From contig JADJIB010000002.1 of the NCBI GenBank assembly GCA_016707175.1, forward strand, positions 814,501 through 878,500: a stretch of DNA of 64,000 nucleotides. The letters run 5' to 3'. The position numbers were made by a program, and so were the translations under genes. Source of the DNA: Candidatus Phosphoribacter hodrii. Its GTDB lineage: Bacteria; Actinomycetota; Actinomycetes; Actinomycetales; Dermatophilaceae. Shown piece after piece: positions 26,479 through 35,618 of the stretch (the stretch's first letter is position 1; each line of letters begins with the position of its first letter). The notes beneath the pieces are model-generated. The model was not told the DNA's origin, did not search any database, and saw nothing but the letters and a program-made list of their open reading frames with translations.

Positions 26479-27969
26479 TCAGCGGCGGACTTCGCGCACC
26501 GGGATGGCGGTTGTCGTCAAGCTGGCTGGGTTGATCCCGACGAGGGTCACCAAGGGCCCGGTGGGGTCGGCGAGCTCGGCGGAGATCCCGGCACGGACCG
26601 TGCCGGAGGACGGCCGGATCCAGACGGCCGCCGCCCCGGCCGGAAGGTCGACCGTCCACGAGGAGTCGGCCACCCCCTGGGCCGGGATCGACGTCACCGC
26701 GCCCGAGGGGCCGACGACGTAGACCGTGGCTGCCCATGGCGCAGCGGTGCCCGCGAGCAACAGTCGGCTGACGGTGCCGGCAGGCACGGGAGAGCCGGCC
26801 AGAACGGGGATGACGGCCGTGGCGGGGACCCAGGCCAGGTCGGACTGCGCCACACCGGCGTCGCGCCGCTCGATGACGACCGCGGCCACGACCGGGCGAT
26901 CGGCGCGGACCTGCAGCGCGTAGGCGCCCGGCTCCAACCCCGACAGGTCGATGTCACGGACACTGCCGCCCGGGATCCGCACGACCTGGTCGGCGGGCAG
27001 CGGAACGGCGCCGTTGGGGCTCAAGGCACGCGACTGGACCACGGCCTCGTCGGTCCCGGGGACGACGATCCGCAAGGTGGCGACGCCGGTGAGATAGGCG
27101 GCCGGGATCACCTGCTCGGTGGCCGGGCCGTCGGCTGGCCCGACATCGTCACGACCACGCCCGGTCGCCCCGTCGATCCAGCTGTCTTCGAGCACCGCCG
27201 TGATGAGGCCACCGGTGGCAGTGACGTGAACGACCGGGCTGGCCTCGCCGGGGGCGATGGCATCGATGAGGACGCCCACGCGGCCATGTGGGGGCACGGC
27301 GACCCGCGCCCCGTTGACCGACGCGATCGGACCGGACGCACCGTGCACCTGGATGTCGACCGTCACCGGGTTGGCCCCGGCGTTGGCCACGACCAGCCGC
27401 TCGCGGCGCGTGGGAGCCCCACCACCGGCGAGCAGCCACACCTCCGAGCGGGGCGCCTGGCAAGCCACTGACTGCAGACCGCGTTCGTCGCCCTCGCGGC
27501 GCAGCCCGGTCTGCAGGGCCGCCAGCCCCACGGCGAGCGAGCCGGTAGCGCTGACCTCGCCGGCGGCCGCGCCCGACACGTCGCCCGAGACGACGCCGCC
27601 ACGGGTGGCCGACGTCGCGAGCGCCGGGTCAGAGGCCGCCGAGGCCGATGAGCGGACCGCAACGGCGCCGGGCGCCGGAGCGGTGGCGATCCCCTGCATC
27701 GCCTCGCTCGGCGCGGTGGCCGCAAGGATGCTTGTCGCCTCGCCCGGGACGGCCGGCAGCCCCGAGAAGCCATCCGTCTCGGGGCCGGGGCACCCGAGCG
27801 TCATCTGGCTCGCCGGGGTGCTCGGCGGGGAGAGCACGTCAGCGGGGACGACGGGGGCGATCGAGGTCAACTCCAGCCGGCTGGGAAGCTGCGTGGACCC
27901 GGCCACGAGTCCGCCGAGCACGGCGGCGAAGCCGAGGACCCGCAGCGCAGACCACCCGATCGGGGTCAT
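26479..27969 (-). CDS. DUF5719 envelope protein
   Basis: Function unknown. The 496 residues have an N-terminal membrane anchor or signal segment (LRVLGFAAVLGGLVAGS near 10-26), then a long Ser/Ala/Val-rich extracellular part with repeated beta-type stretches (RERLVVANAGANPVTVDI, SVNGARVAVPPHGRVGVLI). It follows the large glycosyltransferase with an ATGA overlap and AGGAGG before its ATG, so the two are translated together. That pairing is conserved in actinobacteria and suggests a shared role at the envelope. The start at MTPIGWSALR was preferred to 28 upstream residues that lie inside the previous gene. Confidence 0.72.
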   Translation of the reverse strand: MTPIGWSALRVLGFAAVLGGLVAGSTQLPSRLELTSIAPVVPADVLSPPSTPASQMTLGCPGPETDGFSGLPAVPGEATSILAATAPSEAMQGIATAPAPGAVAVRSSASAASDPALATSATRGGVVSGDVSGAAAGEVSATGSLAVGLAALQTGLRREGDERGLQSVACQAPRSEVWLLAGGGAPTRRERLVVANAGANPVTVDIQVHGASGPIASVNGARVAVPPHGRVGVLIDAIAPGEASPVVHVTATGGLITAVLEDSWIDGATGRGRDDVGPADGPATEQVIPAAYLTGVATLRIVVPGTDEAVVQSRALSPNGAVPLPADQVVRIPGGSVRDIDLSGLEPGAYALQVRADRPVVAAVVIERRDAGVAQSDLAWVPATAVIPVLAGSPVPAGTVSRLLLAGTAAPWAATVYVVGPSGAVTSIPAQGVADSSWTVDLPAGAAAVWIRPSSGTVRAGISAELADPTGPLVTLVGINPASLTTTAIPVREVRR

Positions 27970-30900
27970 CGGATCCTCCTGGATCGGCGATTGCCAAACG
28001 GCACTGCGAGGAAGACCGTCAGAGCCAGGAGGGCAAATTGCCCGGCGAACCAACGGGGATCGCGCGGAGGGATGTCGACGGTCAACACGCCGGCCCGATC
28101 AGGCAGGACGTAGGTCGGCAGACCCTGCGACGTCGCCGTCAAGAGCGCTCCGTCGAAATGGACCTGAGCGTGCTGGACCCACTCGCGGGGCTCGGCCAGG
28201 ACCAGCCTGCGGCCGACCGACCCGGCAGGCAGGGAAGCCGTCAGCGCGCCATGGGCGCCATCGACGCGCACCCACCCCGACAGGCCACCATCGGCCGTGG
28301 TGATCCGCGCCCTGCTGGCCGGGACCACCTCGGTCGGCGTCGTGACCGACGGGCGGGCGAGCACCCGCCACAAGGTCTGATCATCGGTGTTCCCGAGCCT
28401 GGTGAGCCCGGCTGTCGCATCCAGGGTGCGGATCACCTCGGGGTCGGCGCTGCCTTGGACCGACACGAAGCCGATGCCGAGATCGGCCAGTTGGGCCCCG
28501 GCGCCCGGAGCATCGCCGGCCTGGCTGGCGACCAGCGCAGTGACCGCGGCGGCGACGCCCGGGTCGGACGCCCCACTCGGACGGGCGAGCCCGCGCAAGA
28601 TCTCCCCCGGCTCACGGGCGACGAGTTGGTATTCGACGGCAGCCTCGCTCGTCGACAGGACGATCATCCGGTTGGCCTCAGGGCCACGCGCCTGTTCCAC
28701 CGCGACTGCGGGAAGGGCGTCGAACCCGACGCTGACGATCCCGTCGAGGCGTGCCCAACCGCCCAACGCGGCAACGCCCGCCACCGATGCGGTGACCGCC
28801 AGCAGGCCGGCTCCCGCGAGGAGCCGACGAGGCGCCCACCGCTCCTTGCCGAGGATCCCGCGCATGCCCACCGAGCCCAGCAACGCCAAGCCCAACACGG
28901 CCAGAACGAAACACTGCAGCCCGACCCCCGGCCACGGAGTCGCCTCCACGGGGACACCATCGGCCCCGAGGACGGTGCCCACGACGACACGTCTGGCCAG
29001 CAGGGCCCACCCGAGCCCGACGGCGGCGAGCAGGGTGAGGGCGGCATACGCCACGCCTGCGCCCCGCGAGCCTGGGCGACGGACAAGGGTGACCACTCCG
29101 GCGAGCAGCACCGGCGCCGACAACGCGACGACGAGGGCCGAGCCACCCTCCGGATAGCCGGCGAGCAGTTGCCACCAGGAGGCCGTTGTCGCGCCGGCCG
29201 AGTCGAGGGCACCAGGCGCCCCGAGCCAGGCGACCGGGTCGCGCAGTTGGACGAGCAACGACCCCTGCAGGGCTGGGGGGAGGACGAGCAGGGCCAGGCC
29301 GCGCACCCGACGTCCCCAACCGGGGCCGACGATGACGAGCACCGCGGCAGCCACAGCGACGAGGGCGAGATAGGGCGGAACCATGGCGCCCAACACCGCG
29401 GCCCCCAACGCCGCAGCGGCCGCCGCGGTGAAGGTCCCGTCGGCCCGAGCCGAGCGCACCACCCCGGCGACCACCAAGGGCAACAGGATGTGGGCGAGCA
29501 CCAGGGTGACCCGCCCGTGGCTCACCGCGGCGGCGATGACCCCGCCGGTTCCCCAAGCGAAGGCGACCAGCGCGCGCGGCCAGCGGGCCGGGGTGACCAC
29601 CCGGCCGGCGAGGTATGCCGCGGCGGTCGCGACCGGCATACCGAGGACGAGGATCCACGCGAGCAGGACGGACGCGGGCGAGCGGCCCTCGCCCACGTAG
29701 GGAAGGCGCTCGACCAACCAGGTCAGGGTCGCGAGCACGCCGAGGTAGGGGGCCGAGTCGGCGCCGGTGCCAAGGCCCGCCCCGTGCCACGAATCGCGGA
29801 AGGCGTGCCAGAGGCCGGATGCGTCGGTCGAGACGCGAGCCAACTCCCCTCCGGCGAGACCGGTGCCTCGCGCGTCGAGCAGCCCGCCGCGGAACGACGA
29901 GCGGAACCCGACCGCCGCGACGATGCCCGCAGCCAGGGTGGCCAGGACGCCGGCGTTGCTGAAGACCCGCTCGGGCAGCGACGCAGAGAGGACGTTGAGG
30001 TCCTCGGCCTCCTCGGCGACCGGGCCGGACTCGATGCCGGCCCCAGCCGCGAGCCCGGCGCGGGCGCCGTCGCGATCAGGGGTGAGCGCCTCCTGGACTC
30101 GGTCAGCGGTATGCCGCAGCGACTCGCCCGAGGTGACGAACAGGGTCGCGAGATCTCGTCGACGCAGTCGGCGACGGGTGCGGAAGCGCCACCGAGCGGC
30201 GATCGAGGAGAACGGCCGGACCAGCGCGCCGAGATCGGCCAACTCCACCCAGGCGTGCGCCGGGCGTTTGAGCAGAAGCAGGACCAGGGCCGAGCCGATC
30301 GAGCTGAGCAGCACCCAGAGCGCCAGCCCGGGAACGGCCCATGGGGAGCAGCGGGTCAGAGCGACCCGTCGGGCCGCCCGCCGCGCGGCGCGACGTTCGG
30401 ACATCGTCTCGGCCGGAACGGTCGGTTCGGGGCCTTGGGGCGTTTCGGTCGTCGAGGTCTCGGGGCCGGCCAGGACCCGGGCGGCAGGGACGACGACGAC
30501 GCGTTCCCCCGCCAACTGGGCGCGCCACCCGAGGTCGAGGGCTTCACCCGGCCCGGCGAAGGCCGGCTCGAAACCGCCCACCTGCGTCAGGACCTCCCGG
30601 CGGACGAGTTGGCCCGGCAGGCCCACCGCCAGGACGTCCGTGCGCGTGTCGTACTGTCCCTGGTCGGGCTCACCGCGACCCGGCGCAGCGATCCGGCGAC
30701 CGGACCTGGTGAGTTGATGACCCACTTCCACGAGCAACCGAGGCCGGTTCCGGTCCAGCACCTTCGGGCCGGCCATCCCCACCGACGGTGACCGACGCAC
30801 GGCATCGACCAGCTTGGCCAGGGCCGCGGGCTCGGGGACGACGTCATCGGGCAGCAGCCACCACCACTCGGCGGCCGGGTCGGGTGCCTGCGCCAACGTC

Positions 30901-31232
30901 TGCAACAGCCGGTTCACGGCCGCGCCGACGGGACCCGCCGTCGGCTCGCTGACGAGCTCGGCCTCGGGCAGTCCGGTGTCGGCACCGGACTGGGTCCGGG
31001 TCACCTGGCCGAGGTCCGCCGCACCCTGGGTGAGGTCGAGCACGACGATCCGGTCGACGCGGCGGGTCTGGTCAGCCAACGCGGCCAATGTCACGGTCAG
31101 CGAGTCGACGCCCGAGCGGCACAGGGCCACGGCGGTCACGAAGGGACGCCGCGCGACCGGGGTCGGCTCGGACGCGGTGGGCGTGGGATCAGTAGGCGTG
31201 GAAACGGCGGGATCCGGGGTTGCTGCGGTCAC
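27966..31232 (-). CDS. Large multi-pass family 2 glycosyltransferase
   Basis: A 1088-residue membrane enzyme. Residues of about 30-260 form a GT2 domain: TAVALCRSGVDSLTVTLAAL at the start, a PDDV motif in place of the usual DxD, and GGFEPAFAGPGEALDLGWR. Then come a basic linker, a pair of spans near 305-330, and after about residue 420 a long region with many membrane segments, similar in layout to polyprenyl-phosphate-sugar transferases. The last 350 residues are largely soluble and probably outside the cell. The acceptor is unknown; a wall or glycoprotein glycan is likely. The GTG start has GAGGAG upstream. First gene of a two-gene operon with the DUF5719 protein, and neighbour to whiB2. 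Confidence 0.78.
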   Translation of the reverse strand: MTAATPDPAVSTPTDPTPTASEPTPVARRPFVTAVALCRSGVDSLTVTLAALADQTRRVDRIVVLDLTQGAADLGQVTRTQSGADTGLPEAELVSEPTAGPVGAAVNRLLQTLAQAPDPAAEWWWLLPDDVVPEPAALAKLVDAVRRSPSVGMAGPKVLDRNRPRLLVEVGHQLTRSGRRIAAPGRGEPDQGQYDTRTDVLAVGLPGQLVRREVLTQVGGFEPAFAGPGEALDLGWRAQLAGERVVVVPAARVLAGPETSTTETPQGPEPTVPAETMSERRAARRAARRVALTRCSPWAVPGLALWVLLSSIGSALVLLLLKRPAHAWVELADLGALVRPFSSIAARWRFRTRRRLRRRDLATLFVTSGESLRHTADRVQEALTPDRDGARAGLAAGAGIESGPVAEEAEDLNVLSASLPERVFSNAGVLATLAAGIVAAVGFRSSFRGGLLDARGTGLAGGELARVSTDASGLWHAFRDSWHGAGLGTGADSAPYLGVLATLTWLVERLPYVGEGRSPASVLLAWILVLGMPVATAAAYLAGRVVTPARWPRALVAFAWGTGGVIAAAVSHGRVTLVLAHILLPLVVAGVVRSARADGTFTAAAAAALGAAVLGAMVPPYLALVAVAAAVLVIVGPGWGRRVRGLALLVLPPALQGSLLVQLRDPVAWLGAPGALDSAGATTASWWQLLAGYPEGGSALVVALSAPVLLAGVVTLVRRPGSRGAGVAYAALTLLAAVGLGWALLARRVVVGTVLGADGVPVEATPWPGVGLQCFVLAVLGLALLGSVGMRGILGKERWAPRRLLAGAGLLAVTASVAGVAALGGWARLDGIVSVGFDALPAVAVEQARGPEANRMIVLSTSEAAVEYQLVAREPGEILRGLARPSGASDPGVAAAVTALVASQAGDAPGAGAQLADLGIGFVSVQGSADPEVIRTLDATAGLTRLGNTDDQTLWRVLARPSVTTPTEVVPASRARITTADGGLSGWVRVDGAHGALTASLPAGSVGRRLVLAEPREWVQHAQVHFDGALLTATSQGLPTYVLPDRAGVLTVDIPPRDPRWFAGQFALLALTVFLAVPFGNRRSRRIR

Positions 31233-31275
31233 GGGACTCCTCGAGGCGTTGCGGCCAAGGGCCGCAAGGGCGCGC

Positions 31276-31539
31276 TCAGACCGCGCGTTTCTTCAGCTTG
31301 CGGCGCTCGCGTTCGGACAACCCGCCCCAGATACCGAACCGTTCGTCATTGGCCAGCGCGTACTCCAAGCACTCGACGCGCACCTCACAGCCCACGCAGA
31401 CCCGCTTGGCCTCGCGCGTGGACCCCCCCTTCTCCGGGAAGAACGCCTCGGGGTCGGTCTGAGCGCACAGCGAGCGCTCCTGCCACCCCATCTCCTCGTC
31501 CTGAAACCCGTCCATTGGCACCAACAGCAGTTCGTGCAT
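31276..31539 (-). CDS. whiB2: WhiB2/WhmD-type iron-sulfur regulator
   Basis: Small transcription factor that holds a [4Fe-4S] cluster and binds the primary sigma factor; WhiB2/WhmD proteins control division and septation. The 87 residues contain the four cysteines (LCAQTDPEAFF, then VCVGCEVRVEC), the GIWGG turn (FGIWGGLSERERR) and a basic end KLKKRAV. The start at MHELLLVPMDG was chosen because GAGGAGG lies just upstream; 15 more residues are open above it. Placement next to fbiA matches mycobacteria. Confidence 0.9.
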   Translation of the reverse strand: MHELLLVPMDGFQDEEMGWQERSLCAQTDPEAFFPEKGGSTREAKRVCVGCEVRVECLEYALANDERFGIWGGLSERERRKLKKRAV

Positions 31540-31644
31540 GTCGCCTCCTCGACCCTCGTTGGCATGCACCCACCTGTCCTGCAACCGTTCGACGCCCTGT
31601 CAGACCACGCTGCGGCCCGGTCGGGTGTGAACGACACTGGTGGA

Positions 31645-31674
31645 ATTACACGCGTGTCATACCCGTTTAGTCAA
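31645..31674 (-). promoter_or_regulatory. whiB2 promoter
   Basis: On the minus strand TTGACT (31669-31674) is separated by 18 bases from TGTAAT (31645-31650), close to a primary-sigma consensus. It is in an unusually A/T-rich patch about 105 bases before the whiB2 start, giving a leader of roughly 100 bases. Confidence 0.6.
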
Positions 31675-31798
31675 GCCGAATCTGATATTTGAGGGGTTTT
31701 CGCCGCTCCCCAGGCGTCTCGGACGTCCGGGCGGGCGCTGCGGCGTACCCCGTGGACGGCCGGTCCGTGCCCACCCGGTGGGCTGACAGACTTCCCCC

Positions 31799-32773
31799 AT
31801 GCGTGTTACTGCGTTGTCCGGCGGCGTGGGCGGGGCCCGATTCCTGCGCGGGCTGCTCGCCCACATCGATCGCACCCCTGAGTTGGCCGGGAGCACGGTC
31901 ACCGTCATCGGCAACACCGGTGACGACATCACCCTCTTCGGGCTGCGGGTCTGTCCCGATATCGACACGGTGCTCTACACCCTGGGCGGCGGTGTCCACG
32001 AGGCCCAGGGGTGGGGACGCTCCGACGAGACGTATGCCGTGCACGGCGAGTTGGGTGCGCTGGGTGTCCCGCCCGACTGGTTCTCGTTGGGGGACAAAGA
32101 TTTTGGAACCCATATCGCAAGGTCGCTGTGGCTCGGCCAAGGCCTGTCCCTGAGCCAGGTGACGGCCCGGCTGGCCCAGCGCTGGGGGCTGCCCGACCGC
32201 GGCGTGACCCTGCTGCCGATGACTGACACCCCGGTCGAGACCCACGTCGTCGTCGACGAGGGTGAGGGGCCACGAGCGGTGCACTTCCAGGAATGGTGGG
32301 TGCGGATGCGGGCCGCCGTCCCCGCCGAGCGTTTCGTCGTCGCGGGGATGGACCGGGCCACGCCCGCGCCAGGGGTGTTGGACGCGATCCGCACCGCAGA
32401 CGTCGTCCTGCTCCCGCCGAGCAACCCGGTCGTGTCGATCGGGATCATCCTCGGCGTGCCCGGGGTCCGCGATGCCTTGCGCGGCACCCGAGCGCCCGTG
32501 GTGGGCGTCTCCCCCCTCGTGTCGGGCCGCCCGGTGCGCGGGCATGCCGATGCCTGCCTGAGCGCCATCGGGATCCCGGCCACCTCCGCCGCGGTCGCCA
32601 CCCTCTATGCCGACTTCCTCGACGGCTGGCTGGTCGACGACTCCGACGCCGACGTGGCGATGCCCGACGGGGTGCGGACCCTGGCCCGCCCACTGCTCAT
32701 GACCGACATCCCGGCCGCTGCCGACATCGCCGGGGCGGCTCTCGACCTCGGTCGCGACCTGCGCGGGCGATGA
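31799..32773 (+). CDS. fbiA: F420 biosynthesis phosphoenolpyruvyl/phospholactyl transferase FbiA
   Basis: CofD/FbiA family. It joins the activated lactyl or enolpyruvyl guanosine donor to the deazaflavin Fo to give F420-0 or its dehydro form. The 324 residues open with TALSGGVGGARFLRGL, then VIGNTGDDITLFGL, TLGGGVHEAQGWG and the C-terminal nucleotide-binding stretch LLPPSNPVVSIGIIL. It overlaps fbiB by 4 bases (ATGA), so both are made together. The block whiB2-fbiA-fbiB is conserved in actinobacteria. No strong ribosome site precedes the ATG; CAGACT 6 bases upstream may be a leaderless -10. Confidence 0.93.
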   Translation: MRVTALSGGVGGARFLRGLLAHIDRTPELAGSTVTVIGNTGDDITLFGLRVCPDIDTVLYTLGGGVHEAQGWGRSDETYAVHGELGALGVPPDWFSLGDKDFGTHIARSLWLGQGLSLSQVTARLAQRWGLPDRGVTLLPMTDTPVETHVVVDEGEGPRAVHFQEWWVRMRAAVPAERFVVAGMDRATPAPGVLDAIRTADVVLLPPSNPVVSIGIILGVPGVRDALRGTRAPVVGVSPLVSGRPVRGHADACLSAIGIPATSAAVATLYADFLDGWLVDDSDADVAMPDGVRTLARPLLMTDIPAAADIAGAALDLGRDLRGR

Positions 32774-33921
32774 CCGGCTCCCTCGGATCCGGCGCGGTGA
32801 CGATCACCCCGCTGCACGGCATACCGGAGATCGCGGAAGGGGACGACCTCGCAGCCGTGCTCGCGGCCGCGTGCGTGCGGGCCGGCGTGCCGCTGGCCGA
32901 GGGCGACATCCTCGCGGTGTCGAGCAAGATCGTGTCGAAGGCGCTCGGCCTCACGGCCCCGACCGCCGACAAGGAGGCGGTCGTCGCCGCCGAAACGGTC
33001 CGGGTGGTGGCCGAACGTGCGGGGGCGAGCGGCATCACGCGGATCGTGCAAGGCAAGGCCGGACCGGTGATGGCTGCCGCGGGGGTCGACGCCTCCAACA
33101 CCGGCGGGCGCGACGTCCTGCTCCTGCTCCCCCACGACCCCGATGCCGTATGCCGCGACCTCCACGCCGCGCTCCGCGCCGCCACCGGGGTCGAGGTGTT
33201 CGCGGTGGTCCTCACGGACACCGCCGGTCGACCGTGGCGGGAGGGTCAGATCGATTTCGCGCTGGGGTCGCACGGGCTGCGGGTGCTTGATGATCTGCGC
33301 GGGTCGGTCGACGCCGACGGGCGCGCCCTGGAGGTGACCGCGCGGGCTGTGGCCGACGAGATCGCGGCAGCCGCGGATCTGGTCAAGGGCAAGACGGCCG
33401 CCGTTCCGGCGGCGTTGGTGCGCGGCCTGGCGGCTTCGGTGCTTCCCGTGGTGGACGACCGTGAGGGAGTGGGGACGGCCCAGGCGGGAGCCTCGCCGCA
33501 GGCGGGAGCCTCGCGACTGGTCCGGGTCGGCGATGGTGACTGGTTCGCGCTGGGATCCCAGGAGGCCGTTCGCGCGGCACTCGGCGTGCCGCCGGGTCCT
33601 GGTTCAGGAAGCGCGCACGGACCTCGCCCCGTCGCGGGGGACACGCTGGCTCGGCGAGTGATCCGAGCGCTGGATGTCGCCTTCCGCCCCCACCTGGACG
33701 ACTGGCATGGCGGAGTTGCTGTCGCGGGGCCGCCCGGCACGGTGGCCGGCGAGCGGGTGGGCGACCTCGTGGTGTCCGGCTCCAACGCCTTCAGGGTCGG
33801 TGTGGTGGCCGCCCGGCTGCAGGTGGCGCTGCGCGGCGAGGGTGTGGCGTTCGAGGTCGACCCGGAACCGACCGTCGACGCAGCCGGTGAATGGCGAGTC
33901 ACCCTGAGGATCGGCGAATAG
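32770..33921 (+). CDS. fbiB: Coenzyme F420:L-glutamate ligase (FbiB/CofE), no nitroreductase domain visible
   Basis: Adds glutamate residues to F420-0. The N-terminal 245 residues are the CofE domain: PEIAEGDDLA, VSSKIVSKALG, ASNTGGRDVLLLLPHDPD, FAVVLTDTAGRPWREGQIDFALG. In mycobacterial FbiB a flavin-binding nitroreductase domain follows and reduces dehydro-F420. Here, after an 18-base tandem duplication (33481-33516) in an Ala/Gly-rich hinge, there are only about 120 residues that end RVTLRIGE and do not look like a nitroreductase. If the pathway uses enolpyruvyl precursors, another reductase would be needed. The 383 residues are shorter than typical FbiB. Confidence 0.85.
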   Translation: MTGSLGSGAVTITPLHGIPEIAEGDDLAAVLAAACVRAGVPLAEGDILAVSSKIVSKALGLTAPTADKEAVVAAETVRVVAERAGASGITRIVQGKAGPVMAAAGVDASNTGGRDVLLLLPHDPDAVCRDLHAALRAATGVEVFAVVLTDTAGRPWREGQIDFALGSHGLRVLDDLRGSVDADGRALEVTARAVADEIAAAADLVKGKTAAVPAALVRGLAASVLPVVDDREGVGTAQAGASPQAGASRLVRVGDGDWFALGSQEAVRAALGVPPGPGSGSAHGPRPVAGDTLARRVIRALDVAFRPHLDDWHGGVAVAGPPGTVAGERVGDLVVSGSNAFRVGVVAARLQVALRGEGVAFEVDPEPTVDAAGEWRVTLRIGE

Positions 33922-33943
33922 CAGGCGAGTCAGCGGGGGCGAG

Positions 33944-34867
33944 TCAGCGGGGTAGGTGGGTCCGGGGCGCCATCCGGGGGCCATGCCTTGGCCGTTGGTG
34001 GCCGGCCAACTCCAGCAGTCGCTGGACCCGGAAGCGATGCCCGGCATACGGCTCGAGGAGGGTGGCCAGACCGGCGTCATCGAGCTCCTGCCCCACCAGG
34101 GTCCAGCCGATGGTGCGAGCCACGTGATAGTCCCCGAAGCTCACCGCGTCGGCGTCGCCCCAGGCCCGTTGGGCCACCTCGGCAGCCGTCCACACCCCGA
34201 CCCCGGAAACCGATCGCAGCCCCGCCCGGCCCGCCTCGGTCGACCCCGAGGTGAGCCGCTCGAGGGAGCCGGCGACACGGCATACCCGCTGGATCGTGTC
34301 CGAGCGACTGGCGTCAACCGACGCGCGTAGGAACTCCCACGACGGGATCGCCCGCCAGCCCGCAGCGTCCGGTGGGACCCGCAGCCCGGCAGCGCCCCAC
34401 GGTCCTGGCGCCACCTCGCCATGGGTCCGGACCAGCCGGTGGTAGCCGCCGAACGCCTCCTTGCCCGTCACCTTCTGCTCGATGATGGCCGGCACGAGGG
34501 CGTCGAGGACCAACCCGCTGCGCGGCACTCGCCACCCCGGGAAGCGCCGGATCGCATCCACGACAGGCGGGTGCAACCCGACGAACCCGCTCGGGTCATC
34601 GCCCTCACCGACCAACGCCGGCGCCTGCTCCACCGCCCAGGCCGCGCCAGGCCCCCAAGCTCGCGCCGAGATCTCGGACTCCTTTGGGGCACAATCAAGT
34701 TCGAGGGTGGCCGGCCCATCAGGGGTCCGTATGCCGCGCACCACCGACCCGTCCGGCCCCACCCGGAACGTCGGGTCGCCACCACCACGACGGAACGGCG
34801 CGAGGATCGCCGCGAGTTGCACCGGCCGGGCGCTGCGCCACTGACGCACGACTGCAGGCTCGGCCAT
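33944..34867 (-). CDS. AlkA-type DNA-3-methyladenine glycosylase (HhH-GPD)
   Basis: Base-excision repair glycosylase that removes alkylated purines. The 307 residues have an N-terminal AlkA-like domain and a helix-hairpin-helix/GPD core: IIEQKVTGKEAFGGYHRLV, then LRSVSGVGVWTAAEVAQRAWG, followed by the catalytic aspartate region DADAVSFGDYHVA. The ATG has TAGAGT exactly 7 bases upstream, a leaderless start shared back to back with the next gene. It converges on fbiB with a 22-base gap. Confidence 0.85.
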   Translation of the reverse strand: MAEPAVVRQWRSARPVQLAAILAPFRRGGGDPTFRVGPDGSVVRGIRTPDGPATLELDCAPKESEISARAWGPGAAWAVEQAPALVGEGDDPSGFVGLHPPVVDAIRRFPGWRVPRSGLVLDALVPAIIEQKVTGKEAFGGYHRLVRTHGEVAPGPWGAAGLRVPPDAAGWRAIPSWEFLRASVDASRSDTIQRVCRVAGSLERLTSGSTEAGRAGLRSVSGVGVWTAAEVAQRAWGDADAVSFGDYHVARTIGWTLVGQELDDAGLATLLEPYAGHRFRVQRLLELAGHQRPRHGPRMAPRTHLPR

Positions 34868-34874
34868 GCCGCGG

Positions 34875-34892
34875 ACTCTACCGACGTAGGCT
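34875..34892. promoter_or_regulatory. Back-to-back leaderless promoters, alkA-like / TIGR03089
   Basis: In the 32-base gap, a minus-strand -10 TAGAGT (34875-34880) lies 7 bases before the glycosylase ATG. A plus-strand -10 TAGGCT (34887-34892) lies 7 bases before the TIGR03089 GTG. Both transcripts would start at their start codons. Confidence 0.6.
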
Positions 34893-34899
34893 GACGCTC

Positions 34900-35613
34900 G
34901 TGCCGACCCGATCCTCCATGCCCGCCGACGTCCTCGCCGCGATGCTGCGCTCAGACCCGGGGCGCCCTCGCATCACGTGTTACGACGACGCGAGCGGCGA
35001 GCGGATCGAGTTGTCCGCCAAGACCTTTGCCAACTGGGTCGCCAAGGCCGCCAACCTCTTGCAGGACAGCGGCGACGTCACCGTCGGCAACACCGTCGGC
35101 CTGGACCTGCCCGCCCATTGGCGCACGGCCTACTGGGCGATGGCGGCCTGGTCGGTGGGCTGCATCGTCGTCGTCGGACCAGAGGCCCGGGACGCCGACG
35201 TGGTCGTCACGGTCTCCCCCGACCGTGCCGCCGAGTGCGTCTCCGACGGCCGGTATGCCGTGCTCGTCACCCTCGCGGCGCTAGCCCGCGGCAACGCGCA
35301 GACGCCGCAGGACGTCCTCGACGAGGCCAAGGAACTGGCCGGTTATGGCGACCGGTTCGACCCGTGGGACACCCCGGAGGCGGACGAGCCGGCCCTGGTC
35401 GGCGACGGTGACGACGCGGCATACGCGCAGGTCGTCGTCCGTCGCGACTGGCCGGAGCGGCCACGGGTCCTGGTCAGCGGCGACCGGCTCGGGTCCGCGC
35501 TGCGAGCCTTCCTCAGCGCCTGGGCCGCCGACGGATCGGTGCTGCTCGTGCTCAACCCGGCGGGCGATCAGGACCGTCGACGGGCAATCGAAAATGTCAC
35601 TGCCACAGCCTGA
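34900..35613 (+). CDS. TIGR03089 family protein
   Basis: A 237-residue actinobacterial protein of unknown function, related to the N-terminal part of acyl-activating (AMP-ligase) enzymes but lacking their catalytic and C-terminal domains. The opening RSDPGRPRITCYDDASGER and LSAKTFANWVAKAANLL are the family signature. The GTG at 34900 was preferred to the ATG at 34918 because TAGGCT lies exactly 7 bases before it and the ATG has no ribosome site. The stop is 5 bases from the convergent CoA-transferase stop, leaving no room for a separate terminator. Confidence 0.75.
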   Translation: MPTRSSMPADVLAAMLRSDPGRPRITCYDDASGERIELSAKTFANWVAKAANLLQDSGDVTVGNTVGLDLPAHWRTAYWAMAAWSVGCIVVVGPEARDADVVVTVSPDRAAECVSDGRYAVLVTLAALARGNAQTPQDVLDEAKELAGYGDRFDPWDTPEADEPALVGDGDDAAYAQVVVRRDWPERPRVLVSGDRLGSALRAFLSAWAADGSVLLVLNPAGDQDRRRAIENVTATA

Positions 35614-35618
35614 TTCGG

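Noticed and set aside
27648..30791. Long open frame on the plus strand opposite the giant glycosyltransferase (1047 codons)
   Set aside because: Low-complexity Arg/Pro/Gly antisense product; the minus frame has GT2 and membrane features and overlaps its neighbour properly.
33481..33516. Direct repeat as a mobile element footprint
   Set aside because: It is a single 18-base in-frame duplication (6 residues) in a flexible hinge, explained by slippage.
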